Part shown: positions 54,511 to 63,747 of the stretch, in pieces | How positions within the stretch are numbered: position 1 is the first letter of the stretch | Layout: every line of letters begins with the position of its first letter | Assembly: GCA_949128115.1 (NCBI GenBank) | Contig: OX421967.1 | Span: forward strand, 59,284,855-59,348,854 | DNA from: Anaspis maculata | Taxonomy: Eukaryota; Arthropoda; Insecta; Coleoptera; Scraptiidae | Reading direction: 5' to 3' | DNA: 64,000 nucleotides | Translations under genes and position numbers: made by a program | The notes under the pieces: model-generated | Told to the model about the DNA's origin: nothing | Databases searched by the model: none | The model's input: only the letters and a program-made list of their open reading frames with translations

Positions 54511-54849
54511 ATTGTTCCAGGTACTAAATTTAACACTAGCTAGAGAAATTCCAAACGGCATCCGGTTCATGGTGAATAATCCTCGATGTGTACTCCAGGT
54601 GAGTAGTTTTTTGGCTTCGTTATCCAATTCAAATTGAGTGTATGTTTTATTGAGGTCAATTTTTGAAAAATATTCACCATTATGAAGCTTAGAAAATATT
54701 TCTTCGATTCTTCGATTCATCGATTCGATTCGATGCCCTGTATAACTTTTCAAGGTTATCATGTTGTTGACTGGTGGATGCTTACTAAAAAAATTCTCGT
54801 AAGTTTCTAGGCTTATACAGCTTACCCCAGCTCCGCTGTCAATCTCCAT
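54511..54849 (-). pseudogene. Second gypsy-type remnant: protease start fused to RT palm
   Basis: Starts with a retroviral-type aspartic protease motif (MEIDSGAGVSCIS), then after an internal deletion at about 54715 (RIESMN) passes into RT palm sequence (FSKIDLNKTYTQFEL, HRGLFTMNRMPFGI). Most of the protease and the first part of RT are lost. The frame breaks just before the FLDD motif. Confidence 0.75.
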
Positions 54850-55395
54850 CAGGTGGTCTCTTTGATCTTGGCAACTTGGCGAGTTGATCTTGGCGCCATA
54901 GCGAGTGCCAAGTTGACGGTTATGTTTCCGCGACCTATTGGCCTCATTTCAGTTAGAGAAGGAGATAGAAAGAGATGAAGAGAAAGCGAGAACTTGCCGA
55001 AGAACTAGCACTATCAACTAAGGGGAGAATATCGTAGATTGATGGCAATGAAAGAATCCAGCTAATGTCACATGAACAATAACATAAAAATTTCATGGAG
55101 CAAGAATTATGGGATCACACGAAAATCAGAAGCTCTCGGCACAAACCGGGGCCGCCAGAGCCAGGAGAATCACCGAGCCTCTATAGTTTAGTAGAGGCAG
55201 TAAATGTCACTTGTTCCTTTGGCAACCAGTCGCGTCAAGTTCCAAGAAAAATGTTCCGTCAAATGACTGTCAGTAATCATTCATAAGTACTTCAACTCCT
55301 GTTATGTTTTTCACAATATCCCAAATTCCGAACTTGGCCAGCGACAACAACAACGAACGACGTTCATCCAGCTCATCCGGTGCAACACCCCGAAC
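54850..55395. other. Flank between the gypsy remnant and the 55.4-kb gene
   Basis: No gene seen. A purine-rich stretch lies at 54952-54990. The region immediately before 55396 may be the 5' UTR or promoter of the next gene, but no TATA box stands out. Confidence 0.4.
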
Positions 55396-55998
55396 ATGGG
55401 ATGCCCATCCAAGAAAGGAATAACCCATTCGAGCTCTCTGTTTCAACTCCTCATGGTCTTGAAACTGCTGCACGGCACGCGGCAGGGATGCAAGGGCTCG
55501 TCGCCGGAAGACATAGCGATGTACCTCATCCTGCATTTCAATCTGGCCGGAGACGTGAAGAGCTACGTCTGTTCCCTGTTGAGATACGGCGTGAGGAAGA
55601 AGTTCATTTCCAAAGAGAAAAACCGATACGGACTGATATATCCGACGGCCGTCACGCACAACGCTCCGTCGAGAATGTCGAAATGCAAAAGCAAATCGAA
55701 AACCAACGACGTGTTCCCCGTCGCTTGGTACAAGCCGTGCAACAGGAAAGAGGAACCCTGCGGGCCGATTTGCTGCATGGAAAATCGGGCTTTCATCGAT
55801 GAGTACAACAGTCCGCAACATAATGAAGGCGAATGTCCGGAAGATTGCGGTCAACAGGGTTGCGAAGTGTGTCGTGCCGCCAGACAGAAAAGACAGAGTC
55901 CCAAAGGTCCGGAAAAGTGTCCCTGTCCCAAATGCACTATAGAAAGGGCGCGGCCGTCCTGTCCGAAATGTAACGGGGCATCAAGATGCCCCAGATGA
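55396..55998 (+). CDS. Small basic Cys-rich protein with H1/H15-like winged-helix region (200 aa)
   Basis: Single-exon frame that is richer in GC than its surroundings. Residues about 10-80 (SSLFQLLMVLKLL ... GCKGSSPEDIAMYLILHFN ... YVCSLLRYGVRKKFISKEK, then RYGLIYP) have the helix-helix-helix-wing layout of linker-histone H15 domains and resemble the insect DUF4777 type. Residues about 90-200 are Lys- and Cys-rich, with PCGPICC, CPEDCGQQGCEVC, CPCPKC and CPKCNGASRCP, which could bind metal or form disulfides. A chromatin or DNA-packaging role is inference from that fold guess. The start is the first ATG of the frame (MGCPSKKG). A polyadenylation signal lies 28 bp after the stop. The opposite strand is also open for 194 codons but has no recognisable motif. 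It may be a retrogene. Confidence 0.65.
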   Translation: MGCPSKKGITHSSSLFQLLMVLKLLHGTRQGCKGSSPEDIAMYLILHFNLAGDVKSYVCSLLRYGVRKKFISKEKNRYGLIYPTAVTHNAPSRMSKCKSKSKTNDVFPVAWYKPCNRKEEPCGPICCMENRAFIDEYNSPQHNEGECPEDCGQQGCEVCRAARQKRQSPKGPEKCPCPKCTIERARPSCPKCNGASRCPR

Positions 55999-56025
55999 AT
56001 TCCGATGTACCATAGCCTTGTCTAC

Positions 56026-56031
56026 AATAAA
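56026..56031 (+). terminator. Polyadenylation signal of the 55.4-kb gene
   Basis: AATAAA 28 bp after the TGA stop. Confidence 0.6.
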
Positions 56032-56240
56032 ACGCAGTTGCAAACCTTAAATTCTTTTTTCTGTCTTCAAATTTCTCAATAGGCTTTTCCTCAGTGTAGT
56101 CCGGACTTACAGTCCGGATGCTAGTTGAAAGTACCTTGCATTTTTTGATGAGAAGATGCCACTCGGTGGAAATGTTCTTTGAATCGTACTCTTCCGATCC
56201 AGAAAGGTAGCCATCAGCGCCATCCATGCCAGCGGCGTAT

Positions 56241-57222
56241 ACAGGGTGATACAGAAAAAAAAGTTGAAAAATTATATTTGAATTACCGAAACATGTGGAG
56301 ACGTGTAAGGGTGTGGCCGTAATGGGCGCACCGACCATCGCCTGGTACCCTCGCCTCGCCCATAGCACCATAGCCTGGCACCTTCGCCCAGACCATCGCC
56401 TTGTACTGAAGCTACCTACTGCTATTATAAAAACGCCGGATAGGTTAATTTTCATCGATGAGGATTCGGCAATACGTGTCCTAGATGTCTCCCTCAGAAT
56501 AAAAACCGCCATGTTCCGACGTTTCTCTGGAGAAAAATTCGGCGGGGAGAAATCTGGGGTGACAATTGTGAAAATGAGCACTTTGTATATGATCTCATTC
56601 AAATATCAAATTATATATCAGTGCGGGGAGCACGTCGCCTGTTTACGAATTTCGTATACGAAGCTCGAGTATTTTCTTTTGCATAAACTTGCGCATTGTC
56701 ATTCGTCTTTGCAATCAAAAACGATCAAGAAAAGTCGTGCCCGTGGATGGAGGCCGCCATATTGCTGAAATTTCAGCGACAGAGAGGGAAGATGCAGATA
56801 TATTATGCTAGACAAAGAGAGGAAGATCGACACTTCACGCAAAACCCAAGGTTTTCGTATTTGTACTGAGCTTGCGGGCTGTACCTACACAGGCACGGCT
56901 GTGGGTAGGATGCGCAAGGGGCTGGTCGATTTTTACGAAATACGAAAGTGGCGTGCTCGCAAAATTCGGATACGAAAACGAATTGCGCAACCGTTTGAAC
57001 GCATGCTCTGCACAGGGCAGAAGACGCAAGGGATTAGGCGATATTTACTATTTACGAAACATTAAAGTGGAGTGCTAGCTAAAATTCGTATACGATCACG
57101 AATTTCGTAACCGATTGACGGCGTGCTTCCACCACTGGACTCAAAAGAAAAAGCCGCGTCATTTCAAATATTCAGATACAAGGTGTCAAACAAGTGTGGA
57201 GTTTTTTTTTAAACACCCTGCA
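56241..57222. mobile_element. TA-flanked TIR element with TACAGGGTG ends (982 bp)
   Basis: Left TACAGGGTGATACAGAAAAA and right end, read inverted, TGCAGGGTGTTTAAAAAAAA, each next to TA. The interior holds a tandem pair of about 130 bp (CGAATTGCGCAACCG / CGAATTTCGTAACCG) and no transposase. A mariner-like origin is possible. Termini are imperfect, so boundaries are tentative. Confidence 0.5.
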
Positions 57223-59110
57223 TACTATAAGATATAAGAAAAATTTCATTTCCAAATTTGAATTCTACGAGAAAAATGGTTGGTAAAAATTTCTTTCCCA
57301 CCAGTTTATTCCAACGGGAGGAATTCTATGAGGGGAGGGGGAATCTCAGTGGATCACCTGTATATACAATAAATAAAAGAAGGGCTTTCTTTGAAGAATT
57401 CCATCATTTTTTTCAAGATCTAAGGGAAGATCCAAGCCGCTTTTTTGACTGAATGAAAATGCGTGTTCAAACTTTTGACTATATTTTAGGGAAAATTGAA
57501 AGTAGGCTTAAGAAAATATAGAGAAACTGCCACGCACAGCCTATATCTAGCGCAGAAAGGCTGATGGTCACTTTAAGGTAGGTTCTGGAATGAAAAAAGT
57601 ACAGTGTATCCCCGGAAAAATTCATCCACCTTGTAATTTATCATGGTTTAATCCACTGAATAACTCTGAGCTCGATATTTACCTACTGTATCAATATTTG
57701 AACGTAACATACACCTACCTACCCACCTACAAGTGTCACAGAATAGACTGGACATCGCTAAACTGTGAATTCCTCTTGAAAAAATCAACAGGGTGTTAAT
57801 TTAAAAAGTTGTCATCCCTGATTTCTCGCCGCCAAGATTTTTCACAGGAAAACGCCAAAACCAGTCAAGTTTTGTTTCGAGAGAAACATCTAGAACACAT
57901 TTTCAAATTTTTATCTTCAACTCCTTCGCCCCCACCCACCCTATTTCAAAATTTCTAAGGGCATTACCGATCTTGCGATTCATCAAATTGAAGGCAATAA
58001 AATTCTCTCACCGCCAAACATATTTCTATTCTTCTAATAAATCCGAGAATGAATCACCTCCCAATCCTTTGAAAATCCTCTCCTTGTTGATAAAAGCATA
58101 GAGATAAAAGGAACATGTTTTCTCCTATAATACTCCCGATTCTTAAGAAAAAAACTTTTTAGCAAAAACAGGTCAATTTTTATTTCAATGTGGTCGTCTG
58201 AGAAACGTATGGTCAAATTTTCATCTTCAGCCCCTTAGCCCCCACCCTACCCTACTTTAAAATTTCAAATGGCATTATACCTACTCGTGATGCATCAAAT
58301 TGAAGGAAAGGAAATTCTCTGTCTGCAAAGAATGATTTTGAATCTTCTAAACAACCCTGTAACCCTTTTCAAAGATCCGGAGCTAAGGGATCAAAAATAA
58401 AAATTTGGCTTAGATGACCCTCTTGGAATAAAAATCGACCTGTTTTTGCCGGAAAGCCTATTTCTCAAGAATCGGGAAGTTACAGGGAAATAATTTTCCT
58501 TCCATTGACAAAGAGAGGACTTTTACAAGAGTGAGGGGTGGATCAAAAAAAAAAAAATGTTCAACAGAAAGAGAATTTTATTGTTCATTGCCTTCAATTT
58601 AATGTACCACAAGATAGGTGATGCTATTTGAAATTTGAGAGTAGGGTGGGCGGGGGTGAAGAGTTTGAATTTGACAATATGTATCCCAGATGTCCCCCTC
58701 AAAACAATAAACGACCTGTTTCGGCATTTTCCTATACTTGAAACATTTTGGCGGCGAGAAATTAGGTGTGGGAACTTTTCAAATGAACGCCCTGTATACC
58801 TACCGTGTACACTGTGATGTTGATGGGCTGTTTTGATCTTTCGCTTTTCTAACCTTTTATAGTATATTCAACTATATCGTGTTATTGATGAATTCATATA
58901 GGTATCGTTCACTTTTTTATTTTCAGTAGAATAACTTTTTTGAGTAAAACTAAAGTGACAAGCTGAGGGGCTACGGCTACGGCTAACGGCACCTGCAAGG
59001 CTTTGGAGCGAAACTATCAGCGGCCATCAGCCGTATCCTCCCAACGCTCCAGCTGGTCATTTTGTTTTGCTCCGAAAAGCATTCCACTGAAAATAAACAG
59101 TGAACAGGAT
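57223..59110. other. Patchwork of diverged repeats
   Basis: No gene. A block containing TTTTCATCTTCAGCCCC, a CCCACCCTACCCTA-like stretch and CATCAAATTGAAGG occurs directly at about 57895-58015 and 58205-58325, and inverted at about 58560-58670. Ends of CCCTGTATAC type (58791) resemble the element before it. Confidence 0.6.
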
Positions 59111-59112
59111 AT

Positions 59113-60323
59113 ACAGGTGTCTCAAAACTCGCGCCCCAGAGAAAATGAGGCAAAACTAGACGGCATTTGGATGTGTAGGTAATACCGAGGGTAGAAAAAT
59201 GGTATTCAAGAAAAGACAAAGTCAAGTTAACCAATCAGAGACCTACACCTTTGAGGTGTGTTACCTCAAGTTAAGTTGCTAGGTTTCCTTTTATCAACAG
59301 TGAGCCAAACATTTATTGCAAAATGACAGGCAGCTAGTATAGTTTTCAAATATAGTTCATAAAATATTATATTTTATATAGTTTTTCAAAGAACTTTATG
59401 GCCTCAAAGATATAACAGTTTTGGGACTGATGGTGGGAGCTCGCCTCGGAGCTCGCGGAACTATAACCTCAATATTTCGATAATTTTGTACAAAGTTTGG
59501 AATTTCTCCATCTAAATTTTGCAAATCTGTAGCATCAATAACACTCAAAAAATCTATACATATGTTGCGACACCATTTATATAAAATATCTTAGTTTATA
59601 GTTTATACATGATATCTATACTTAATTAAGTTTTTATACACATTAATTCTTTAACTTTTCTATGTTCATTTACCTACCGAGCGTTCATAAATTAAATGGG
59701 TCAAGGGTGCCTGTGAATTCAAAAACGTCTGTCGAAACTAGCGTAATCCTTTTGTAATAAATTTGTCAAACTTTGACAAGTTACGTCCCATATTATTGAT
59801 CTCTGATCCTGCCATGAGTGCGTTTGTGTAAATCGGCGTGAATTTTGTGAATTGATGTAGGTACCCCGAAAGATGGAACCACACCTAGGTAGGTTTTGTG
59901 CCCTGCCGTGAAAACCATATTTTAAATGTTCCGAAAACTGTGATTGGTTTGACAGATTACGATAACCAAAAAATTACAGACATAAAATGAACGATGCTAG
60001 TTGCGACAGACGTTTTCAAAGTCACAGGCACCCTTGACCCATTTAATTAATGAACGCTCGGTATTTGTATTGTATTCTTTGTTATTCAGCAGCTCAATGT
60101 GTTGAGAAGATGTTTCAATAAAAACTATATATATTTCGAAACTTAGCAACCGGTTAAATTTTGCAAATTTACCTCGAACTGACCCTCCGGAATTGGTGAG
60201 TTCAAAAGACTCATGACTCCATTATGCAAGTAGCAATAAATTTTTTTCTTCCGTTTTCTGGGAACCTGTTGTTGTCGGCACATGTCAGTGTTCCCTGGGG
60301 CGCGAGTTTTGAGACCACCTGTA
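59113..60323. mobile_element. 1.2-kb TIR element with TA duplication
   Basis: Inverted ends of about 31 bp starting TACAGGTG and containing TCTCAAAACTCGCGCCCCAG on both sides, flanked by TA (59111-59112, 60324-60325). No transposase frame. TA target duplication fits Tc1/mariner-like non-autonomous elements. A second element is nested inside it. Confidence 0.85.
59677..60061. mobile_element. Nested 385-bp MITE
   Basis: Inverted ends start CCGAGCGTTCAT and continue through GGGTCAAGGGTGCCTGTGA for nearly 60 bp; TA lies on both sides. It is non-coding and inserted in the 59113-60323 element, so younger than it. Confidence 0.85.
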
Positions 60324-60325
60324 TA

Positions 60326-60730
60326 TTATTCGATTTTGTTGTGGCTACTCTAGAATACCGACCCTTTTCAAAATATTGCATGCAGTCCGATGCGGTAACA
60401 AGAAAGCAATAAACAAACTGAGCTGAACTGTGTTGAATGTAGAGGAAAACTACCCTGGACAGTTTTTAATTAGAGGCTTTGTTTCCGGAATATTTCAGTT
60501 TTGATGTCTGAAGACACGAGCAGAGAAGCTGCTCTTAGGACCATAGGTATTTCTATGGTCAATTTACCAGAATGACCAAATTGAAACACACTTACCACCA
60601 GTTCCATCATATAGATAATTTAGATCACCAAAACTATATCACGAGTTGTAAAAGGATTCATTGATTTGTGATTCGTAGGTAATAATTAGTAGGTACAACT
60701 GGAAAAATTGAAAAAAAAAACATTCATTTC
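60326..60730. other. Non-coding stretch
   Basis: No gene or delimited repeat seen; an A-rich run lies at 60710-60721. Confidence 0.4.
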
Positions 60731-60812
60731 TAGGGAAGTTGCTTTCACGTGGATTCGAACTCACGATCTTCCGCCTCAAAATCAGATATCCTAACTATTC
60801 ATCTATCTGAAC
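60731..60812 (-). repeat. tRNA-derived sequence with pol III box B
   Basis: On the minus strand GAGTTCGAATCCACG matches a tRNA T arm and TAGATGAATAGTTAGGATAT is placed like a D arm. The acceptor arms do not pair, so this is a SINE head or tRNA pseudogene. It differs from the SINE at 10089. Confidence 0.5.
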
Positions 60813-61199
60813 CTTTTGGTTCTCTTCTTATAACTATTCATATTCTGCCTGGAAGTTTTTCGAAATGGGTGCTGCTCGAACTACTGACTGAGCTTGGTCA
60901 AAAACAAAGTGTTTATAATAATTATCACTTGAATTTAACAATTGATGTGGTCGCAAAGGTACGCGGTGAATGCAGGTTTCTTTGCGGTCAAAGCGGAGTT
61001 GAAGAACTTGTCTATAATTTATTCAACTCAGTGGTGAAAACCTATGATCCTTTGGAATAACAACACGAGGTTCAATCTTTCATGTAGTCATGCATTTCTC
61101 GACTGGATTTTATATTCCTGGACGCAATTTTATCAACAATGTTTTCCTCGATGGTCAGTTTGTCTAGTAGGTTCCCGAGGAAATATTTCCTACAATCCA
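60813..61199. other. Non-coding stretch before the element end
   Basis: No gene seen; it may belong to the TIR element whose right end is at 61349. Confidence 0.35.
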
Positions 61200-61349
61200 T
61201 GAAATTTACGTGAAAGTCTTGGAAATGAGTGGAATAAGTCATGGAAATCAGTGGAAGTCACGTAGAAAGTCATGGAAGTCTGTGGAAATCATGGAAAAGT
61301 CTGTGGATAGTGGATTCAGTGTACAAAATTTTCCTTGCGGTTCACCTCG
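61200..61349. mobile_element. Right end of a second copy of the Z1-type TIR element
   Basis: Repeated GTGGAAGTC/CATGGAAGTC motifs lead to GTGTACAAAATTTTCCTTGC and then GGTTCACCTCG, the same order as at 7090-7293. After it the sequence matches 63756 onward, which lacks the element. The left end is not found in the window. Confidence 0.8.
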
Positions 61350-61462
61350 AGTAAGCACCTTAGAAGATAATGAAAGCCGTTTCTTATTCAATTTTTTCTC
61401 AGCGAGTTTTTTTTTATTAATCTATAACTTTTGTACAGTGTATGCAATAGAACTATGTGTAA

Positions 61463-61628
61463 GTGTGGATTCGGTCAGCTTATTTAACAGCAACTTTTAA
61501 TTTTAGCCGTAAGCCCTGCATCGCTTATTGCCTGTTCTGAGGAGGCTGGTTCGTGAGAGCCAATGGGGGTCGCTGCGCTTGCGACTAAAATTAAAACTTG
61601 CGGCTAAATAAGCTGACTGAACCCACCC
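61463..61628. mobile_element. 166-bp PIF/Harbinger-like MITE
   Basis: Ends GTGTGGATTCGGTCAGCTTA and, inverted, GGGTGGGTTCAGTCAGCTTA, flanked by TAA on both sides (61460-61462, 61629-61631). The duplicate at 63860-63880 has the empty site. A 3-bp TAA duplication is typical of PIF/Harbinger. Confidence 0.85.
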
Positions 61629-61772
61629 TAAATGTTAAAGTATTGTGTTGTCTATGCCTGCTAGGTACCTTTACCTGTCCACATATTTTGTTTCAATAAT
61701 TGACATGAACACTACCATTTGAACCATCAACGACGGCCCACCGCAAAATGTGCTTCAGCATGATGCGCCCCG

Positions 61773-63104
61773 TCAAATCAAATGCGAAACGATATCTTCA
61801 GAGGCAGCATGTTTCAACATGTGCTCATTCAAATGTGATTTTCGTTTGTATTTACATGAACACTTGGCACACTGAAACCACACGATGTCTTCAGCGCTGG
61901 CATGTGTCAACATGTGCCTTTTCAAACTATGTCTATGCTTGGTTTCAAATGAACATTTATCACATTTAAACAAGTCGATGCCTTTAACGGCAGCATGTAT
62001 CAACGTGTGCCTTTTAAAACTCCCATTATGCTTGGTTTTAAATGAACATTTATCAGCATAATGTGAATATGAATATGAATATTCAACAGCAGAATGTTTC
62101 AACACGTGCGCTTTCAAACTCCTATTATACTTGGTTCTGAATGAACATTCATCACATTTGAACCAAACGATGTCTTCAACGGCAGCATGTTTCAACATGT
62201 GCCCTTTCAAATTCCTTTTATGCCTGGTTTCATATGAACATTGATCACATTTGAACAAATCGATGTCTTCAGCGGCAGCATGTATCAACGTGTGCCTTTT
62301 CAAACAACTATTATGCTTGGTTTTAAATGAACATTTATCACATTTAAACAAATCGATGTCTTCAGCGGCAGCATGGATCAACGTGTGCCTTTTCAAACAA
62401 TTGTTATGCTTGGTTTTAAATGAACATTTATCACATTCAAACCAATCGATGTCTTCAGTGGCAGCATGTCTCAACATGTGCGTTTTCAAATGCGATTTTT
62501 GTTTGCATTTACATGAACACTTGGCACATTGATACCAAACGATGTCCTCAGCGGTAGCATGTCTCAACATGTGCTTTTTTAAAACCGATTTATATCCACA
62601 TTTATATGGACACTTCGCACATTGAAACCGATTGATCTTTTCATGGGAAGCATAAGCCGACATGTGCTTCTTTGAATGTTTCTTCAGCTCGGGTTTGCTA
62701 TAACACCTAGTGGACGGAAAATTAAGAAGATCAAGCGGATTGGCGTGTGGCTGTGTTGCAAATCGATAGGAATCCGTGTGTTTCACCAGATGCAATGCAG
62801 AATCGGTCCCAAATCGGCAGGAACCGCATAGAAATTTACGGAATTCTTCATTGCAAAATGAGTTTCGTTCGATGTTGTCGTCGTCGATCCTGCCGTGATG
62901 TTTGTGTTTGCAGTGTTCGTACAAGTCCCGATTGAAGTAACACTTGAATTCGCAGCAAATGCACGAAAATTGCTCCGGTTCTACGACGGCTTGAAACGGT
63001 TCTGCCGCATAAACATTTTCATGGGCCCTTTGAACATGGTGTTCTTGTTGAAACTTGAGTTCAAACTGAAACGAACATTGTGGACACCGATGTAGTTCAA
63101 CCAT
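61773..63104 (-). CDS. Z8, inverted ZNF array protein (443 aa)
   Basis: Minus-strand member of the family. It starts MVELHRCPQC and has the three-finger module (CPQC, CICC, CGSC), a spacer and nine array units. Two units near the middle are near-duplicates (KHNNCLKR and KHNSCLKR with a DIDLFKCDKC linker). The sixth linker is replaced by EYSYSYSHYAD, encoded by a GAATAT-type microsatellite (about 62053-62085), and the seventh unit has lost its first Cys (ADKCSFKTKH), so it should not form a finger. The last unit is followed by SEDIVSHLI, so its end differs from the HAAC end of the other copies. The start follows a conserved acceptor; the upstream in-frame ATG at 63155 is probably intronic. It faces Z7. 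Confidence 0.85.
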   Translation of the reverse strand: MVELHRCPQCSFQFELKFQQEHHVQRAHENVYAAEPFQAVVEPEQFSCICCEFKCYFNRDLYEHCKHKHHGRIDDDNIERNSFCNEEFRKFLCGSCRFGTDSALHLVKHTDSYRFATQPHANPLDLLNFPSTRCYSKPELKKHSKKHMSAYASHEKINRFQCAKCPYKCGYKSVLKKHMLRHATAEDIVWYQCAKCSCKCKQKSHLKTHMLRHAATEDIDWFECDKCSFKTKHNNCLKRHTLIHAAAEDIDLFKCDKCSFKTKHNSCLKRHTLIHAAAEDIDLFKCDQCSYETRHKRNLKGHMLKHAAVEDIVWFKCDECSFRTKYNRSLKAHVLKHSAVEYSYSYSHYADKCSFKTKHNGSFKRHTLIHAAVKGIDLFKCDKCSFETKHRHSLKRHMLTHASAEDIVWFQCAKCSCKYKRKSHLNEHMLKHAASEDIVSHLI

Positions 63105-63114
63105 AGCTGATAAT

Positions 63115-63135
63115 CTGGAATAGTCATTGTTAGTG
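63115..63135 (-). promoter_or_regulatory. Probable branch point and 3' splice site of Z8
   Basis: On the minus strand CACTAAC (63129-63135), then CTATTCCAG ending at 63115, 10 bases before the ATG. Confidence 0.6.
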
Positions 63136-63476
63136 AGTAGATAACTCACCCTCACAATAAATATCTAACTACAGTTCAGTAGACCTCAACTGTTACCCAC
63201 ATAAGTACCTACTTCAATTGAATTATAACTACAATTACCTACCTACCTAGGAGGTGGGTATATGGCTATTTGAAGTGGGCACTTGAAGGTACTTACCAGG
63301 ATAAGATGTAGGTAAAGGTTATTAAGTTGATTTTGATGTTTTTAAGAGCGAATTTGTAGTGAATAACTGTTTAATTAGTTTGTAGGTGTAATTCTTACAC
63401 GATTGAGGAACATAATTTTGTGACTCCCTATCTACTACGTACTGCGGAGGAGATGCAGTAGTCGCACTACGTCCCT

Positions 63477-63490
63477 GCTGCGCGTGCAGC
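63477..63490. promoter_or_regulatory. Imperfect palindrome upstream of Z8
   Basis: GCTGCGCGTGCAGC, the diverged counterpart of the 22-bp palindrome, 373 bp before the ATG and next to the conserved AAAGCTAACGAGCGATC block. Confidence 0.45.
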
Positions 63491-63747
63491 GAGGAAAAAG
63501 CTAACGAGCGATCAAAAATCTGGTTAACCTATTTATGGTGTTCCGACGCAGTTCGCCAGATGGTGCGGCGTATTTAATTGACAGCTCGTCGTTGACGTTT
63601 GCAATGTCTAGAGGCGTTTACAAAAACACTGATTTGTACTGTGTGATCCAGATCACTTACGTCAAGCAATCCAGTACCTACTCTATTTTGTATTTGAGAC
63701 TACTGCTGGATTGGTTTACGTAAGTAATCTAGATCACACAGATCAGA

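Noticed and set aside
55270..55854. 194-codon minus-strand frame over the 55.4-kb gene
   Set aside because: No motif, while the plus strand has Cys-x2-Cys patterns, an H15-like region and a polyadenylation signal.
55937..56602. 221-codon minus-strand frame
   Set aside because: It crosses the boundary of a TIR element and the end of the plus-strand gene; composition looks random and no domain is seen.
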